The notes below the pieces were generated by a model that searched no databases, was not told the origin of the DNA, and worked only from the letters and a program-made list of their open reading frames with translations. The position numbers and the translations under genes are program-made. Below are positions 16,741-25,340 of a DNA stretch of 38,811 nt, piece after piece. The number at the start of each line of letters is the position of its first letter. The stretch's first letter is position 1. Source of the DNA: Phaeodactylibacter sp. (GTDB taxonomy: Bacteria > Bacteroidota > Bacteroidia > Chitinophagales > Saprospiraceae); assembly GCA_024103175.1 (NCBI GenBank), contig JAGFJE010000619.1:1-38811 (forward strand), in the 5' to 3' direction.

Positions 16741-17805
16741 ATGAGGACCAAACTGTCACAATTTGACTTTGAACTACCCAAAAAGTTAATTGCGCAATAC
16801 CCCGCAGAAAACCGCCACGAATCCCGGCTCATGGTTGTTCATCGGGACAGTGGGAAGATTGAACACCGCATTTTCAAGGATATTCTGGAGTACTTCGACG
16901 AGGGCGATGTGATGATCTTTAACAACACCAAGGTTTTTCCGGCCCGCCTCTACGGCAGGAAAGAAAAGACCGGCGCCAAGATCGAAGTATTCCTGCTCAG
17001 AGAACTGAACAACGAATCTCGCCTGTGGGATGTGCTGGTCGACCCGGCGCGGAAAATACGGGTGGGCAACAAGCTGTACTTCAGTGACGATGACAACAAC
17101 GAAGTGCTCGTTGCAGAAGTTGTGGACAATACTACTTCCCGGGGCCGTACGATCCGCTTTCTTTACGACGGTACGGACGAGGAATTCCAGAAAGAACTCA
17201 ACTACCTGGGCAATACCCCGCTGCCCAAATACATTGCCCGCCCGGCCGAAGAACTGGACCGCGAACGCTACCAGACCGTCTACGCCAAAGAGCTGGGTGC
17301 AGTAGCGGCGCCCACTGCCGGCCTTCATTTCAGCCGGGAGCTGCTCAAGCGCCTGGAGATCAAGGGCATTGAATTCTCAGAGCTGACCCTGCACGTAGGC
17401 CTGGGCACTTTCCGCAGCATTGACGTGGAGGACCTGTCCAAACACAAGATGGACGCCGAATTCTTTCAGATCACCCAGGACGCCGTAGAGGTTGTCAACA
17501 AAGCAAAAGAAAACAGGCGCCGCATTTGCGCCGTAGGTACAACCTCCATGCGCTCTATTGAATCTGCCGTCTCTGCCGAGGGCATGCTCAAACCGGCCCG
17601 GGGATGGACCAACTTGTTCATTTACCCCCCCTATGATTTTCACATTGCCGATGCGATGGTCACCAACTTTCACCTCCCCAAGTCCAGCTTGCTGATCATG
17701 GTGTGCGCTTTTGGTGGTTACGACCTCGTGATGGAAGCCTACAACCAGGCCGTGAAAGAAGGATATCGGTTCTTTAGCTACGGCGATGCCATGTTGATCA
17801 TCTGA
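16741..17805 (+). CDS. queA: S-adenosylmethionine:tRNA ribosyltransferase-isomerase
   Basis: 354 residues from ATG 16741 ([21 protein letters not shown]). This start was chosen over the upstream in-frame codon at 16687 because the conserved QueA N-terminus begins here and the promoter boxes lie at 16671-16710. QueA transfers and isomerises the ribosyl part of SAM onto 7-aminomethyl-7-deazaguanine at tRNA position 34, making epoxyqueuosine in the queuosine pathway. Family landmarks are [48 protein letters not shown] and [19 protein letters not shown]. Length and composition are normal. A strong hairpin terminator follows at 17839-17871. Confidence 0.97.
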   Translation: MRTKLSQFDFELPKKLIAQYPAENRHESRLMVVHRDSGKIEHRIFKDILEYFDEGDVMIFNNTKVFPARLYGRKEKTGAKIEVFLLRELNNESRLWDVLVDPARKIRVGNKLYFSDDDNNEVLVAEVVDNTTSRGRTIRFLYDGTDEEFQKELNYLGNTPLPKYIARPAEELDRERYQTVYAKELGAVAAPTAGLHFSRELLKRLEIKGIEFSELTLHVGLGTFRSIDVEDLSKHKMDAEFFQITQDAVEVVNKAKENRRRICAVGTTSMRSIESAVSAEGMLKPARGWTNLFIYPPYDFHIADAMVTNFHLPKSSLLIMVCAFGGYDLVMEAYNQAVKEGYRFFSYGDAMLII

Positions 17806-17838
17806 TGTTGCCATCCGTTTCATCATTAAACCCGCCGG

Positions 17839-17875
17839 AAAAGCGTATCATTTAAAAACGGATACGCTTTTCTCG
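17839..17875 (+). terminator. Intrinsic terminator of queA
   Basis: AAAAGCGTATC (17839-17849) and GATACGCTTTT (17861-17871) form a perfect 11-bp stem with an 11-nt loop, starting 33 bp after the queA stop. The stem end itself supplies the T run. Confidence 0.8.
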
Positions 17876-17882
17876 TTCATCA

Positions 17883-19076
17883 ATGCCGGTATTTATGCAC
17901 CGCCTTTTCTTTTTCCTGACCGTAATGAATATACTGCTTCTGGCCCGGCGGCCAGCTGCCGCCCAGGATTACCGGGAACTCGTAGTACCTTTTTATTCCG
18001 AATCGGTAAAGATAACCTACGCTCCCGGTTTTCTGGCGCCCGGCAAACCCGACATCAATGACCGGGCCCTTTCCCAACACTTCCACACCCTGTCCAAAAC
18101 GGATTATGCTCCATTACTGCGCAGCCTGAGCCAGGTGCGGAAGGCATTGCATCTCAATGACTGGCTGTATTACCGCCTGATGCGCACCACCGTAGGCCAG
18201 CTGTATGCCGGCCGTACCAACGTAGAGAAAGAACTCGCCTGCTGGTTCTTGCTCTCCCAGGCCGGTTACGATACCCGCCTGGCCTATCTGGGTGAGAAAA
18301 CCTTCGTGTACGTTTATTCCCAGGACCCCGTCTTCGAAGCACCGGTAATTGAAGACCAGGGCCGGCAGTTTGTCAACCTGACCAATATCCGGACGGGAGG
18401 AGGCAAGCAACGGGCCCTGTACCTGCTCAATTTCCGGCCCAACCCTCAAGGCAATGCCTTTTCTTTTACCCTCGATGAACTGCCGCTGCTGCGCCCCAAG
18501 GAAACCCCGGTAAAAATACGCTTTCTGTACCGCGGCCAGTGGCAGAACCTGGAGGCCATAGCAGACCAAACCATCCGGGATTACATGGCCGAATACCCCC
18601 TGATCGATGAATCCCACTATCTCGACGTCCCCCTGTCCCCTATCCTTTCCGCTTCGCTATTGCCGCCGCTGCGCCGCCTGGCGGCCGGTAAAAGCGAGTG
18701 GGAAATTGCCGAACTTCTAGCCGCGTTCACTCGCTCTTCCTTTGCTTACAAAGAAGATAAAGAGTATTTCGGATACAGCAAACCCATGGTTGCCGAAGAA
18801 GTCTTCCTCTATCCTTACTCCGATTGCGAAGACCGGTCTGCCCTTTTTGTACAGCTGGCACGGGAATTGCTGGGCCTGCCAATGATCATACTGGCCTATC
18901 CGGACCACCTCACGGTAGGAGTCGCCCTGCCTCAAACAAAGGGTGGGTTCGTTCGTTATAAAAGCAAAGCTTATTACATCTGCGACCCTACCGGGCCGGT
19001 GAACTCAGCGGTAGTCGGCGAAATTCCGGAGGGATACGAAGACGCCCCATTCGAGGTCATAAAAGAATATAAATAG
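17883..19076 (+). CDS. Secreted transglutaminase-like protein
   Basis: 397 residues from ATG 17883; the next ATG at 17895 (MHRLFFFLTV) is an equally good start. A signal peptide is evident (hydrophobic to LLLARRPAAAQ, cut after AAAQ). The C-terminal domain has the order and spacing of a transglutaminase-like catalytic triad: Cys315 in YPYSDCEDRSALFVQLAREL, His342 in YPDHLTVGVAL and Asp368 in YICDPTGP. Such papain-like domains act as proteases, amidases or cross-linking enzymes; the substrate is unknown. The N-terminal 250 residues are mixed alpha/beta and not recognised. It stands alone between the queA terminator and an AT-rich gap. Confidence 0.85.
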   Translation: MPVFMHRLFFFLTVMNILLLARRPAAAQDYRELVVPFYSESVKITYAPGFLAPGKPDINDRALSQHFHTLSKTDYAPLLRSLSQVRKALHLNDWLYYRLMRTTVGQLYAGRTNVEKELACWFLLSQAGYDTRLAYLGEKTFVYVYSQDPVFEAPVIEDQGRQFVNLTNIRTGGGKQRALYLLNFRPNPQGNAFSFTLDELPLLRPKETPVKIRFLYRGQWQNLEAIADQTIRDYMAEYPLIDESHYLDVPLSPILSASLLPPLRRLAAGKSEWEIAELLAAFTRSSFAYKEDKEYFGYSKPMVAEEVFLYPYSDCEDRSALFVQLARELLGLPMIILAYPDHLTVGVALPQTKGGFVRYKSKAYYICDPTGPVNSAVVGEIPEGYEDAPFEVIKEYK

Positions 19077-19433
19077 CTGATAAACAGCAACTTAAATCGA
19101 GGCAAGAAGTAAATTGGCGCCCGTGCCAACAACAAAAAAAGATTGCAGAAAAAATTAAGACATAATGTTTGGATAATAGCACAGGTTTTTTTTCATTTGC
19201 CGAAAAATAATTCCGCAATTATTTTGAGCCAACGCAGAACTTTTTTATAAAGTCAGCAATTAACAAAATATTAGATGATTGCGGCCATTTTTCGGAAAAA
19301 TTGCAATGCTTTATGAAAAATCATACTTTCATAAAGCATTGTTCTTCTTTCGGGATACCGGATCACCTGAATTTCGACAAGCGGCTTTCCCGAAAGCCAT
19401 TTAACTAACACGGACATTTAATCAGCTACTAAT
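19077..19433. other. AT-rich intergenic region upstream of the DUF2795 gene
   Basis: 357 bp clearly richer in A and T than neighbouring DNA, with poly-T and poly-A runs (for example GGTTTTTTTTCATTTG). No open frame of note. It holds the perfect hairpin at 19304-19341. No match to TTTG-N19-TAnnTTTG was found, though a promoter for the DUF2795 gene must lie here. Confidence 0.6.
19304..19341. repeat. Perfect 15-bp inverted repeat
   Basis: CAATGCTTTATGAAA (19304-19318) and TTTCATAAAGCATTG (19327-19341) pair perfectly around an 8-nt loop and are followed by TTCTTCTTT. This may be a terminator for the gene ending at 19076, although it is 230 bp away, or a structured leader of the gene starting at 19434. 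Confidence 0.7.
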
Positions 19434-19655
19434 ATGTATTGGACATTAGAACTTGCCTACCATCTGGAAGACGCCCCCTGGCCCGCAACACGCGATGAAC
19501 TGATCGATTATGCGATCCGCTCCGGGGCGCCCCTGGAAGTGATCGAAAACCTCCAGCAGATGGAGGATGAAGGCGAAATGTATGAGGGGATAGAGGACAT
19601 CTGGCCCGATTATCCCCGAAAAGACGACTTCCTCTTTAATGAGGATGAGTACTGA
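19434..19655 (+). CDS. DUF2795 family small protein
   Basis: 73 residues, acidic. The sequence WPATRDELIDYAIRSGAPLEVIENLQQMEDEGE, ending WPDYPRKDDFLFNEDEY, is the well-conserved Bacteroidota form of DUF2795, a small helical domain of unknown function. No signal peptide or membrane segment. The gene is monocistronic: AT-rich DNA lies upstream and a strong terminator lies downstream at 19761-19805. Confidence 0.9.
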   Translation: MYWTLELAYHLEDAPWPATRDELIDYAIRSGAPLEVIENLQQMEDEGEMYEGIEDIWPDYPRKDDFLFNEDEY

Positions 19656-19760
19656 CCGCACGCCAGGCCGCATACGAAATCAAGGCATGGACGAATAACG
19701 CCCGCCCTTTCTGCCGGCGCCGATATGCAGCAGCAAGTTGCGGGCAACCAACCTCACCGC

Positions 19761-19805
19761 AAGAGTTCTGCCGGGCTTACCCCTCCGGCAGAACTCTTTC
19801 TTTTT
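19761..19805 (+). terminator. Intrinsic terminator after the DUF2795 gene
   Basis: AAGAGTTCTGCCGG (19761-19774) pairs perfectly with CCGGCAGAACTCTT (19785-19798) around a 10-nt loop and is followed by TCTTTTT. Confidence 0.9.
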
Positions 19806-19877
19806 AGAGGTTCTGTTGGGAAAGCCGGAAAAAAATGTGACTTTTACACTGTCACAAATGGCTGAAAACAGGAACCG

Positions 19878-21389
19878 ATGAAACACCTGATCGAGATATC
19901 CCGGATCGTCAATAAGAGAAAAGTACGGAAGATCGAGATCTTCGACGATCATTCGTTGAGGCATAAGAACAGCAAGTTCAACGAGTTCTATGAGGCCCTG
20001 CAGGCCGAAGAGTTCAAAACGGACCGCGATGCCGCTCAACAACTTTACGGATGCAGCCCCTCCGACCCAAAGTACCGGCAGCTCAAATCCCGTTTCCGCA
20101 AGCGCCTGCTCAACACGCTGTTTTTCCTCGATGTCAATATTCCATCGGCCTCCAATTACGACCGGGCCTACTATTCCTGCAATAAAGACTGGACGCTGGT
20201 GAAAACGCTGGTATGGTACGATGCGCCCCATACCGCCGCCCAGCTGGCCCGGCAGTTGCTCACCACGGCCCTCAAGTTCCAGTTTGCCGACCTCATCGTC
20301 AATTGTTCCCGCATCCTCAGAGCGCATGCCGCCGAAAGCGGCGATGAGCGCTCCTTTGAAGAGTATGGCGGCCACATCAGGCAATACGGGCAGATCCTGG
20401 ATGCGGAGATCCGCTCCGAAGAACTTTACCAGCGCGTGATCCTGAATTACAACCAGCCGCCGGGAAAATACCAGGAGTTAAACAAGAAAATGCAATCCTA
20501 CTGCGAAACGCTGGTAAGCCTTTCCGAACAGTTCGACTCTCCGGTTATCTTCTACAACATGTACCTCGTCTGGGTATACCGGTTTGAAATACAACAGGAT
20601 TTCGACGCCATGCTGGAGGTATGCGAGCAGGCCGAAAAATACATCACTCAGAACCCTGTTTTCGAGCAGGAAAGCAAACTCATTACCTTCCAGACAAAGA
20701 AAATGTCGGCTTACCTGCACCTCCTCAATTACCGCGACGGCCGCATCAATGCGGAAAAGTGCCTGAACAATTTCCCCGAGGGCACTGAGGCCTGGTACAC
20801 ATTCATGGAATACTACTTCCTGCTGGCCATGCACACCGAAAACTATATCAATGCCATCGCCATTTTTAACCGGGCCGCCGGCCATTCCAAATTCAAAAAG
20901 CTGGACCAGCTCGTCCAGGAGAAATGGCACATATTTGAAGGCTATGTAAACTACATCATCGAGAGTGAAGGGAAAACCAATAAGGTTCTTCAAATGCAGC
21001 CCCAGAAAGGTTTCCGGGCCAGCAGGGTTATCAACCAACCGGCCCTCTACCCCAAAGGGCAACGCATGTTCTCTGTGCTGCTGATCATCCTTCAGGCCCT
21101 TTTTCTGCTGGAGCGCGGGACCATCAGCGCAGTGCCGGAACGCATCGACCGCCTGAAAAAGTACGCCAACCGGCAACTCAGAAAGGAAGAGTACCACCGC
21201 CCTGTTCAGTTCATCCGCCTGCTGCAACAGCTCAACAAGGCCGGTTTTCAGTTGGAAGAGCTGTCCAACACCGAAAAATACCATTCCGCTCTCCGCGAAC
21301 GCCCCTTCTTTTACCGCGGGCTGTCATACGAGCTGGAGCCCATCCCTTATGAAAAATTGTGGAGCCGCATATTGTCCTATTTTAAATAA
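19878..21389 (+). CDS. Large helical protein of unknown function
   Basis: 503 residues beginning MKHLIEISRIVNKRKVRKIEIFDD. There is no signal peptide; almost the whole chain is predicted helical by eye, with TPR-like amphipathic segments (YNMYLVWVYRFEIQQDFDAMLEVCEQAEKYI and similar) but without clean TPR consensus. It is Lys/Arg-rich near the N-terminus (YRQLKSRFRKRLLNTLFFLD), where it might bind a nucleic acid or partner. I recall similar Saprospiraceae hypothetical proteins but no assigned role. Upstream, TGTGAC and GTCACA at about 19846-19866 form a small inverted repeat that could be an operator, but the spacing does not fit a CRP site. It is followed by the cmk promoter. Confidence 0.82.
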   Translation: MKHLIEISRIVNKRKVRKIEIFDDHSLRHKNSKFNEFYEALQAEEFKTDRDAAQQLYGCSPSDPKYRQLKSRFRKRLLNTLFFLDVNIPSASNYDRAYYSCNKDWTLVKTLVWYDAPHTAAQLARQLLTTALKFQFADLIVNCSRILRAHAAESGDERSFEEYGGHIRQYGQILDAEIRSEELYQRVILNYNQPPGKYQELNKKMQSYCETLVSLSEQFDSPVIFYNMYLVWVYRFEIQQDFDAMLEVCEQAEKYITQNPVFEQESKLITFQTKKMSAYLHLLNYRDGRINAEKCLNNFPEGTEAWYTFMEYYFLLAMHTENYINAIAIFNRAAGHSKFKKLDQLVQEKWHIFEGYVNYIIESEGKTNKVLQMQPQKGFRASRVINQPALYPKGQRMFSVLLIILQALFLLERGTISAVPERIDRLKKYANRQLRKEEYHRPVQFIRLLQQLNKAGFQLEELSNTEKYHSALRERPFFYRGLSYELEPIPYEKLWSRILSYFK

Positions 21390-21409
21390 GCGCTTGTGCC
21401 TCACGGAAA

Positions 21410-21440
21410 TTGGCAAAACCAGCCCATCCTCCTATATTTG
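21410..21440 (+). promoter_or_regulatory. Bacteroidota-type promoter of cmk
   Basis: TTG at 21410-21412, a 20-bp spacer and TATATTTG at 21433-21440 match the Bacteroidota consensus. It ends 19 bp before the TTG start codon of cmk. Confidence 0.6.
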
Positions 21441-21459
21441 GAACTGAAAACGAAGACCA

Positions 21460-22131
21460 TTGGATAAGATAATCATTGCTATCGACGGGCGCTCTTCCTG
21501 CGGGAAAAGCACCCTGGCCAAAGGGCTGGCCGCCCGCCTGGGGTACACCTACATCGACTCAGGCGCGATGTACCGGGCCGTCACGCTGTATTTTCTCCGC
21601 CACCATATCGGGTTGGATGATGAAGAGCAGGCCCGGCAGGCGCTCGACAACATCAACATCCGGTTTAATGCCGAGAACCGGACGATCCTCAACGGTGAGG
21701 ATGTAGAGGGGGAGATACGCCGGATGGAAGTGTCAAATTATGTCAGCCAGGTGTCTGCCATTCCGGCGGTACGCCGCGCCATGGTGCGCCAGCAACAGGC
21801 CATGGGCCGAAACAAGGGCATCGTCATGGATGGCCGGGATATAGGCACCGTCGTGTTTCCGGACGCCGAGCTGAAGATATTCCTCACCGCCGCCCCGGAA
21901 AAACGGGCGCAGCGGCGGTTTGAGGAACTGAAAAGCAAGGGCATAACAACCAGCCTGGAAGAAGTGCGGCAAAACCTGAACCACCGGGACCACATCGACT
22001 CCACCCGGGAAGACAGCCCCCTGCGCAAAGCCGCCGACGCTATAGAAATAGACAATACCCACATGAACCGGGCCGAACAGCTGAAATACGCGCTGGAACT
22101 GGCCCTCTCCGCCGGTGCAGTAGTAGAATGA
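21460..22131 (+). CDS. cmk: Cytidylate kinase
   Basis: 223 residues, normal length. It phosphorylates CMP and dCMP with ATP in pyrimidine nucleotide recycling. Visible landmarks are the P-loop GRSSCGKST at residues 10-18, YIDSGAMYRAVT (the acceptor site region), MDGRDIGTVVFPDAELKIFLTA and the lid-like RDHIDSTREDSPL. The start is a TTG at 21460, immediately before DKIIIAIDG; no in-frame ATG is available between the promoter and the P-loop. The following lipoprotein gene begins 48 bp downstream and may share the transcript. Confidence 0.96.
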   Translation: MDKIIIAIDGRSSCGKSTLAKGLAARLGYTYIDSGAMYRAVTLYFLRHHIGLDDEEQARQALDNINIRFNAENRTILNGEDVEGEIRRMEVSNYVSQVSAIPAVRRAMVRQQQAMGRNKGIVMDGRDIGTVVFPDAELKIFLTAAPEKRAQRRFEELKSKGITTSLEEVRQNLNHRDHIDSTREDSPLRKAADAIEIDNTHMNRAEQLKYALELALSAGAVVE

Positions 22132-22179
22132 CCCCTGCCTGGTATCCTGCTCCGTTTTTTTTATTCAAGCTGCATTATC

Positions 22180-22851
22180 ATGAGATCGGCCCCCTGGTTT
22201 ATTATCCCCTTGTTTCTGCTTTCCAGCTGTGGTAACGGCGGGGGCCCGCCCGGCCGGCAGGAAGAATTCGGTGCAGAGCGGCAGCTTCTTTTTTCTCAGC
22301 GCCGCCCGTTAGACTCCCTGCTGGCCATTAGCCCGGAGGAGTTGGCCCGCTGGGACAGTTTTTACCGAAGCTGCCGGCAAGAGCTGAGCGCCCCCGGCCT
22401 GCCGGAAGAAGAAAGGCAGGCGCTGAGCAGGGCCATGGAGGAAGCGGCAGCCCGGATACAGCAATACCGGCATGACCCCTCCACTTACAACCTGGGCGGC
22501 GCCCTCAAGCAGGTGCTGGCGGCAAAGCAGGCGCCCCTTGCCCGGCGCCTCAAGGCCATAAAAATGCAGATGGAACAGGCGCCCCGGTATTATGGGTACG
22601 CCAAGGCAAATATCCATGCTCCCATCCCGGAGCGCTGCCGGCTGGCAGCCGAAAAACAGCGCCTCACCCTGGATTTTCTCAGCAATGAGCTGCAAGACTC
22701 TCTGGGCCGCCTGGAGCGGAATGAAGCGGAAGCCCGGCAGTTTCAGGCAACAGTGGAGAAGGCAAGGATAGCCGTAAAAGATTACCTGGCTTTCTGTGAA
22801 AGCCTTTACTTTGAGCACCAGGACTCCCTGATCAACCGCCCGGGCTTTTAA
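22180..22851 (+). CDS. Lipoprotein, possibly related to DUF885 N-terminal region
   Basis: 223 residues. The signal MRSAPWFIIPLFLLSSC ends in a lipobox, so the protein is lipid-anchored. The mature chain is helical and charged. The segment DPSTYNLGGALKQVLAAKQAPLARRL followed by APRYYGYAKANI is reminiscent of the helical N-terminal half of DUF885 proteins, but the metal/peptidase half is absent and the similarity is only by memory. It lies 48 bp after cmk on the same strand. Function unknown. Confidence 0.75.
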   Translation: MRSAPWFIIPLFLLSSCGNGGGPPGRQEEFGAERQLLFSQRRPLDSLLAISPEELARWDSFYRSCRQELSAPGLPEEERQALSRAMEEAAARIQQYRHDPSTYNLGGALKQVLAAKQAPLARRLKAIKMQMEQAPRYYGYAKANIHAPIPERCRLAAEKQRLTLDFLSNELQDSLGRLERNEAEARQFQATVEKARIAVKDYLAFCESLYFEHQDSLINRPGF

Positions 22852-22885
22852 CGTAACGAGCCACTTGAGAAAGTAGCCCTTCCGG

Positions 22886-23308
22886 TCAGAGGTCGCGGAT
22901 GGAGTTTCTGTCTACCAGGATATCCTTGAGTTCTTTCAGGAATTCATATTGATGGGGGAGCACCTTTTTAAAGGCCTCCTTAAGGACAAAGAAAGTGCCT
23001 TTTTCCATTTCATTCAGGGCATCGGTCACCTGTTTGGCATCTTCGTAAAGCATGCCTTTGAGGGATGGGATCTCATGCCAGTCTCCTTCCACGGCCCAGG
23101 CCTCTTCGGTATCTCCGCTTTCCTGTTTTACGGGGTCCAGCTCTATGAGGCGGTCCTCATTGCGCAGGGATAAAGAGCGCTGGCCGTTGAATTCGCCCTG
23201 AGGGATCTCCCAGTTTTTTCCTTCTTCATCAGAATTGACCAGGAAAACCTCCAGGCCTTTCTCCCGGAAGCGGTAGATGATAAGGTTTGCTTTTTTCAGA
23301 AGATTCAT
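22886..23308 (-). CDS. Nudix-fold-like protein without a Nudix box
   Basis: 140 residues. The N-terminus KKANLIIYRFREKGLEVFLVN followed by NWEIPQGEFNG resembles the first strands of Nudix hydrolases (xxxVLLVxxxxxxxWxLPxG). The catalytic signature GX5EX7REUXEEXGU is not present after PQGE; instead there is a short linker with RLIELDPVKQ. So it is either a non-catalytic Nudix-like fold or a coincidental match. No signal peptide. It has its own promoter (23398-23428) and is convergent with the lipoprotein gene on its left. Confidence 0.75.
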   Translation of the reverse strand: MNLLKKANLIIYRFREKGLEVFLVNSDEEGKNWEIPQGEFNGQRSLSLRNEDRLIELDPVKQESGDTEEAWAVEGDWHEIPSLKGMLYEDAKQVTDALNEMEKGTFFVLKEAFKKVLPHQYEFLKELKDILVDRNSIRDL

Positions 23309-23397
23309 GACACAATATTTGTAGCCTGATGCTTGTCACAATAAATTTTATCCTAAACAACTGAGCCGGGAAAAGGTTTTCTGGCTGGGCGTAAAGG

Positions 23398-23428
23398 CAA
23401 AGATACCCAACTCATCGGGCTTTCCAAA
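23398..23428 (-). promoter_or_regulatory. Bacteroidota-type promoter of the Nudix-like gene
   Basis: On the minus strand TTTG (23425-23428), a 19-bp spacer and TATCTTTG (23398-23405) match the consensus exactly. The predicted leader before the ATG at 23308 is about 85 nt. Confidence 0.65.
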
Positions 23429-23434
23429 CAGGCG

Positions 23435-24103
23435 CTACCGATTTATGGATTGTTCGATCACTTCCAGGACTGCCAGGGACAGGAAAACATCCTTTTCTTC
23501 TTTACTCATATCTTTTCTGACAAACTCAAAAGCCCGCTGGCCTAGTTTGGCGCTCTCGTTTTTCTTCAGCCGGGCCACATTGGCCACTTCCCGGCCGCTG
23601 ATCAGCACGGGGAGGAATTCACCGGCATCCCGGTTAATCTGTGCCAGCATTCGCCCCCCCTGCTTGTTGTACAGGATACCATCTTCTTTGAGCGTTCCCA
23701 CTTTTTCGCGGTCGATGAGTACCTCGATGCCTTTTTTGCTAATGCGGTAGACAAACTCCTGTCCGCCGGTGCGCACGTAAAGCAGGGCATTCTTGCCCGG
23801 CCCCATGTATTCCTTATAACTATAGGCCATCACCGGTTCGTGGTATATAGAAGTGAAGATCCCTTTAGCTTTTTTGCCAAATCCCTTGCGCATGATGTGT
23901 TTTTCCTGGTTGAAGGAAAAAAGCTCCACCTCTTCCCGGGTAAGCGGTACGAGATCGCCCGCCCATTTGTCCATGTCTTCCTTCATTTGGTCCAGGTCTT
24001 GCTGCAACTTGCGGTTGCCTGGGGCGAAGCTGGAGAAAATGCGCACCAGAAGGAAAACGCCGACTGCTGCCAGCAGTAAAGTGAATAATGCAAATAATGC
24101 CAT
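23435..24103 (-). CDS. Membrane-anchored protein of unknown function
   Basis: 222 residues. A single N-terminal transmembrane helix (ALFALFTLLLAAVGVFLLVRIF, residues 2-23) is followed by a short charged coiled-coil stretch (RKLQQDLDQMKEDMDKW) and a soluble beta-rich domain (KGIFTSIYHEPVMAYSYKEY, LLYVRTGGQEFVYRISKKG). It ends with a helical tail. There is no lipobox and no catalytic motif that I can name. It begins 33 bp after the SH3 lipoprotein gene ends, on the same strand, so the two probably form an operon. Confidence 0.8.
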   Translation of the reverse strand: MALFALFTLLLAAVGVFLLVRIFSSFAPGNRKLQQDLDQMKEDMDKWAGDLVPLTREEVELFSFNQEKHIMRKGFGKKAKGIFTSIYHEPVMAYSYKEYMGPGKNALLYVRTGGQEFVYRISKKGIEVLIDREKVGTLKEDGILYNKQGGRMLAQINRDAGEFLPVLISGREVANVARLKKNESAKLGQRAFEFVRKDMSKEEKDVFLSLAVLEVIEQSINR

Positions 24104-24136
24104 GTTCTGTGGTTCTTCTGTTTTTTCGAAAAGGTA

Positions 24137-25228
24137 TCATTCATAAATCCCCGTCCGGTAACTGAATCGAATACCGTATTTTTCGGGCTCCTCAAATTGT
24201 CGGCGCCGTGCCTCCAGGGCTTCCCGGCCCTCCGCCCCAAGCACTTCGAACCCGGCATTCAGGATGCTGTCGAGTTCTGCGGAGGCTTTTTCTTTTGATT
24301 CCCAATAGGTAACATCCGCACCCGTAATATCGTTGAGCAGTTGCTGCCGGAATCGGCCGATCTCTTCCCCGAACAGATCCTTATGAACCAGCAATTTATC
24401 TAATTTTTCCAGGATGCGGAAATGCCGCCCCCTTCCCAGCAGGCTATGGGCCTGTTTTTCGCCGGCCTGGAACACCCATGCCGGATAAAAATGCTCTATG
24501 CTGTCTTCGGGAAATGCCATCAGGCAGAGTTCCAGGAAAGCATCATCCGCCGCTCCTTCGGATGTACGGGCAAGGGGCAGGAAAGGCCGGTAATCCATAA
24601 ACAGGAAAAAAGTACGCCCATCTTCCGTCAGATAGGGCGTCATGGCAGGAATGGCTTCTTTCAACCAGAAGAGGTTTTCCCGGCCATTGCTTTCGAGTGC
24701 TCTCAGCGCCAGCACCTCCACCAGGGAATCCCGCAGGTTGCGGCCCATACTCATCACCTGCGCCACCGCTTCCGCGGTATGGGCCTGCCGGAAAGCCTCC
24801 CGATAAAGGGCCAGCCGTTCGGCCAGGGGCGCTCCGAACAGGGAACGCAGGCGCACCTCGGGCGGAAGCCCGGAATACAGGGAATCGAGAAAGGCAAGGG
24901 TATAAACCCAGCCCTCCGTCCCGTCTTCCATCTGCACCAGCAACCAGGGTTCTTCATATGCTCTGCCTCCCAGTTCGAGGCGCGTGGTGAAAGCGCTCTG
25001 CTCGCCCAGGCTTCTGGCCCGGCCGCCGGGCTGCAGGCCGCGAATAGCCCTTCCTTCAGGGCCCGGCTCTTCGCGCAGCTGAAACCCGGCCCGTTTGACC
25101 TCCAGCCAGCCTTCCGAAAGAAGTTCCCCCCTTTCTCCGGCGGCACCCTCTCCGGAAGGCTTCTCCCGGCAGCCCGCTCCCAAAAACAGGGCTGCCAGTA
25201 AGGCGAATACGATCCATTCTACCTTCAT
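24137..25228 (-). CDS. Lipoprotein with bacterial SH3-like domain
   Basis: 363 residues from ATG 25228 (MKVEWIVFALLAALFLGAGC), chosen because it gives a proper lipoprotein signal with Cys20; the frame is open further to 25297. After the anchor, about residues 40-110 resemble a bacterial SH3 domain (KRAGFQLREEPGPEGRAI, WLLVQMEDGTEGWVY). The remaining 250 residues are helical and not recognised. SH3 domains in exported proteins often bind peptidoglycan. It is just downstream of the sigma factor gene but separated from it by a bidirectional terminator at 25278-25325, so it is probably transcribed separately and together with the next membrane protein gene. Confidence 0.82.
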   Translation of the reverse strand: MKVEWIVFALLAALFLGAGCREKPSGEGAAGERGELLSEGWLEVKRAGFQLREEPGPEGRAIRGLQPGGRARSLGEQSAFTTRLELGGRAYEEPWLLVQMEDGTEGWVYTLAFLDSLYSGLPPEVRLRSLFGAPLAERLALYREAFRQAHTAEAVAQVMSMGRNLRDSLVEVLALRALESNGRENLFWLKEAIPAMTPYLTEDGRTFFLFMDYRPFLPLARTSEGAADDAFLELCLMAFPEDSIEHFYPAWVFQAGEKQAHSLLGRGRHFRILEKLDKLLVHKDLFGEEIGRFRQQLLNDITGADVTYWESKEKASAELDSILNAGFEVLGAEGREALEARRRQFEEPEKYGIRFSYRTGIYE

Positions 25229-25277
25229 TGGCTCGGTTGTGAGGTGAACAAATGGGTTGAGCAACGTAGCCGTTCGA

Positions 25278-25325
25278 AAAAAAATCCACCTCCCCATGCG
25301 GGAGAGGTGGAAGCTTTTTTTTTAT
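25278..25325 (-). terminator. Terminator of the sigma factor gene
   Basis: CCACCTCCCC (25286-25295) and GGGAGAGGTGG (25300-25310) form a GC-rich stem with a one-base bulge, flanked by A-runs on the left and a T-run on the right. It therefore can act on both strands; for the minus-strand sigma gene it follows the stop by about 30 bp. Confidence 0.85.
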
Positions 25326-25340
25326 CTGATACCCCGTCTT

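Noticed and set aside
19846-19866. TGTGAC...GTCACA as a CRP/FNR-type site
   Set aside because: The half sites are separated by 9-11 bp rather than the 6 bp of CRP sites; kept only as a possible operator.
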